A stretch of DNA of 6,967 bases from Rickettsiales bacterium. Lineage in GTDB: Bacteria; Pseudomonadota; Alphaproteobacteria; Rickettsiales; JALZUV01. Below, one piece after another: positions 5,325 to 6,967 of this stretch. Numbering within the stretch: the first letter of the stretch is position 1; every line of letters begins with the position of its first letter. The notes under the pieces were generated by a model. The model had not been told where the DNA came from and made no database searches. It saw only the letters and a program-made list of their open reading frames with translations. The position numbers were made by a program, and so were the translations under genes. The stretch spans positions 1 to 6,967 of the forward strand of contig JALZUV010000256.1 of assembly GCA_023301245.1 (NCBI GenBank). Direction: 5' to 3'.

Positions 5325-6086
5325 ATGGATATTTTTAAACAGTTTTTATCAGTAATGGTAGTGATGGCTTTTTTGCCACTTTCAGCAATAGCGAATGATA
5401 GTTATGATGCGGATGAATTCGAGTCGGATGATTATTTAAGCTTTTCGCAAGAGGCGCGAGCTTCTAACGACCCGCTTGAGGGAGTTAACCGCGTTTTCCA
5501 CGATTTCAACGCTGCGTTAGACCATATAATTCTTGAGCCTGCTTCAGAGCTCTATACGTTTGCGCTGCCCCAAGTGGCGCGCAATAGCGTGTATAATTTC
5601 TTAGAGAATATTGAAGCACCTGTCGTGTTTGCCAATTCAATTCTACAAGGCGACCCGCAAAATGTATTTGTTACTTTTTGGCGCTTTATTTTTAATAGCA
5701 CCTTGGGCGTTGCTGGCTTATTCGACATTGCAACGGAGCTCGGCATGCCAGAGCGTAACCATGAAGATTTTGGCCAAACTTTAGGCGTTTGGGGTGTTGG
5801 CCAAGGGCCCTATTTGGTCATTCCATTCCTTGGCCCATCGTCATTGCGCGATGCACCTGGTCAATTTATTGATGCGCTGATTAACCCACTTACTTATGCG
5901 CTGGAACCTCTCGAAAGCACGGCACTGTTAGTAACGGATGTTGTGGATACACGTGCCCGTCTTGATCGTTTTATTGATCAGATAGATGAAACATCGCTAG
6001 ATTCTTATGCTACTTTCCGAAGCCTGTATTTGCAGCGCCGTCAAGGATTAGTAAATAACTTTGCAGATGCGCAGGAAATTCGCTAA
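5325..6086 (+). CDS. mlaA: MlaA/VacJ family outer-membrane phospholipid transport protein
   Basis: MlaA removes mislocalised phospholipids from the outer leaflet of the outer membrane and hands them to periplasmic MlaC. The 253-residue protein has a signal peptide (residues 1-23, with cleavage likely after 'SAIA') and an acidic linker. The VacJ core then runs from about 49 to 245: 'DPLEGVNRVFHDFN' (49-62), 'ILQGDPQNVFVTFWRFIFN' (106-124), 'FGQTLGVWGVGQGPYLVIPF' (149-168), 'SLRDAPG' (173-179) and 'YLQRR' (235-239). There is no lipobox cysteine, unlike the E. coli lipoprotein, so export by signal peptidase I is expected. The frame extends to a TTG at 5307. The ATG at 5325 is chosen because it gives a compact signal peptide, although the AGGGG at 5319-5323 is only one base away. 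The start is therefore somewhat uncertain. mlaC follows 46 bp downstream. Confidence 0.92.
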   Translation: MDIFKQFLSVMVVMAFLPLSAIANDSYDADEFESDDYLSFSQEARASNDPLEGVNRVFHDFNAALDHIILEPASELYTFALPQVARNSVYNFLENIEAPVVFANSILQGDPQNVFVTFWRFIFNSTLGVAGLFDIATELGMPERNHEDFGQTLGVWGVGQGPYLVIPFLGPSSLRDAPGQFIDALINPLTYALEPLESTALLVTDVVDTRARLDRFIDQIDETSLDSYATFRSLYLQRRQGLVNNFADAQEIR

Positions 6087-6119
6087 AGTCACATCCTATT
6101 ATTTTTAACAGAGTATCTT

Positions 6120-6125
6120 GGAGGG
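6120..6125 (+). promoter_or_regulatory. Shine-Dalgarno site setting the mlaC start
   Basis: GGAGGG ends 7 nt before the ATG at 6133 and is the best ribosome site in the window. The upstream in-frame TTG (6118-6120) shares a base with it and so cannot be the start used with this site. Confidence 0.85.
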
Positions 6126-6132
6126 TATTTCT

Positions 6133-6711
6133 ATGAAGCAGTTATTTGTTTCTTTTCTGGCCATGGTAATGGTTTCATTCATCGCACATGCAGATGAAGA
6201 TGGGGCGCGTAATTTCGCCGAAAGCACCGCTAATAAAGCGGTAAGCGTCTTAGCATCGGCTGGGTCTGATAGTGTAAAAGTGACTAAACTTGAGGAGCTG
6301 TTCGTAAATTCTGTCGATACAAATTGGATTGCCCGTTTTGTAATGGGTAAATATTGGAAGGATATTGATGCGGCAAAGCAGAAAGAATATCTTTCAAATT
6401 ATCGCGATTTCCTCGTGAAGCACTATACACAGAATTTTAAAGAATATTCTGAAGGTACGCAGTTTACTATTACTCGGAGTAATCAGGTCAAAAAAGGCCA
6501 ATATCGTGTAAGCATGAACATTATTCGTCTGCAAGGTCAGCCTTTGAAGGTAGATTACCGCGTGCGTGACGGTGGTAGCAATAACTATAGCATTATCGAC
6601 ATTGTGGTCGAAGGTGTTAGCTTGCTCAACACACAGCGCTCGGAGTTTTCATCCGTTATTCAGCGTAAGGGCGTTGACCACCTAATCGAGCAGTTAAAGT
6701 CTAAAAACTAG
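6133..6711 (+). CDS. mlaC: MlaC/Ttg2D family periplasmic phospholipid-binding protein
   Basis: MlaC is the soluble periplasmic shuttle that carries phospholipid between the MlaA complex in the outer membrane and the MlaFEDB ABC transporter in the inner membrane. The 192-residue protein has a signal peptide (residues 1-20, 'HA' before the likely cleavage at 20/21). The family core includes 'ARFVMGKYWKDIDAAKQKEY' (67-86) and the diagnostic C-terminal pattern 'IIDIVVEGVSLLNTQRSEF' (154-172) then 'IQRKGVDHLIEQL' (176-188). A strong ribosome site, GGAGGG (6120-6125), is 7 nt before the ATG at 6133. It decides the start and rules out the in-frame TTG at 6118, which overlaps it. It is probably co-transcribed with mlaA. 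The ABC transporter genes mlaFED are not in the window. Confidence 0.93.
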   Translation: MKQLFVSFLAMVMVSFIAHADEDGARNFAESTANKAVSVLASAGSDSVKVTKLEELFVNSVDTNWIARFVMGKYWKDIDAAKQKEYLSNYRDFLVKHYTQNFKEYSEGTQFTITRSNQVKKGQYRVSMNIIRLQGQPLKVDYRVRDGGSNNYSIIDIVVEGVSLLNTQRSEFSSVIQRKGVDHLIEQLKSKN

Positions 6712-6745
6712 CCTGCATTTTTTCTGCTTTCGCGAGCTGCTAATA

Positions 6746-6967
6746 TTATATTTCAAATGCTCTATCATGGCTTAAGCTTGGCATAGCTTGTTGAGTTTTT
6801 GCCACTTCGGTAAGGTCAATTTCGGCAGTGATGATGCAAGGTTCTTGCCCTGCTTCAGCGATAACTTCACCCCACGGGTTGATGATAAGCGAATGGCCAT
6901 AGGTTTTACGATTAGCTGCATGCTCGCCACATTGGGCGGCGGCAACCACAAAGCAGCCTGTTTCAAT
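6746..6967 (-). CDS. Carbon-nitrogen hydrolase (nitrilase superfamily, Nit-like amidase), C-terminal part (5' end outside window)
   Basis: The last 73 residues of a cytoplasmic amidohydrolase, reading in on the minus strand from the right edge to a TAA at 6746-6748. The recognisable pattern is 'IETGCFVVAAAQCGEH', 'RKTYGHSLIINPWGEVIAEA' and 'IITAEIDL'. This is the C-terminal part of the nitrilase fold in the Nit1/Nit2 (omega-amidase or deaminated-glutathione amidase) branch. The Glu-Lys-Cys catalytic triad lies outside the window, so activity and substrate cannot be judged. The GTG at 6947-6949 is an internal valine, since six further coding codons ('IETGCF') precede it up to the edge. The gene converges on mlaC with a 34-bp gap and no clear terminator between them. 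Confidence 0.88.
   Translation of the reverse strand: METGCFVVAAAQCGEHAANRKTYGHSLIINPWGEVIAEAGQEPCIITAEIDLTEVAKTQQAMPSLSHDRAFEI

Noticed and set aside
6712..6745. Terminator between mlaC and the opposing amidohydrolase
   Set aside because: Only a 3-4 bp GCTT/GAGC hairpin is found and it has no following U-tract. The TTTTTT after the mlaC stop has no stem before it.
6772..6966. Second minus-strand open frame overlapping the right-edge amidohydrolase
   Set aside because: It is in a different frame; the overlapping frame carries clear nitrilase-superfamily motifs.

Overview
The window looks like an ordinary chromosomal stretch of a Gram-negative bacterium, most likely an alphaproteobacterium of moderate GC. 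The evidence is a two-membrane cell envelope (MlaA and MlaC), a PomA/PomB-like flagellar stator, and a DapB C-terminus ending in an alphaproteobacterial-style 'SMRDMLGL'. The taxonomic call is an inference from protein style only. There is no sign of tRNA, rRNA, CRISPR, insertion sequence or prophage.

Layout. Positions 1-228 are the 3' end of dapB (lysine and peptidoglycan precursor synthesis), followed by a strong intrinsic terminator (234-270). A class I glutamine-amidotransferase-like hydrolase of the PuuD/peptidase C26 family lies on the minus strand (275-997). It diverges from a plus-strand cluster across a 68-bp intergenic region carrying phased A/T tracts. The plus cluster is motA (1066-1869), motB (1870-2541, abutting motA) and, 37 bp on, an 859-residue multidomain protein (2579-5158). 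After a modest hairpin and a 166-bp AT-rich spacer come mlaA (5325-6086) and mlaC (6133-6711), two parts of the Mla phospholipid transport system. The right edge holds the C-terminus of a nitrilase-superfamily amidohydrolase on the minus strand (6746-6967), converging on mlaC.

The item worth attention is the 859-residue protein. Its N-terminal third reads as a diverged Ham1/RdgB (ITPase-type NTP pyrophosphatase) domain. It is followed by a degenerate LOG-like Rossmann domain and then a fuller LOG-family (nucleoside-5'-monophosphate phosphoribohydrolase type) domain. Ham1 enzymes turn NTP into NMP, and LOG enzymes split NMP into base and ribose-5-phosphate, so the fusion suggests a two-step nucleotide clean-up or nucleotide-sensing protein. 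Its place just behind a stator gene pair is unexplained. The Ham1 base-recognition motif is degraded, so its substrate, or whether it is active at all, cannot be told from sequence.

The other genes are recognisable members of known families. MlaA lacks a lipobox, MotB is unusually short, and the stator carries the threonines associated with sodium-driven motors.
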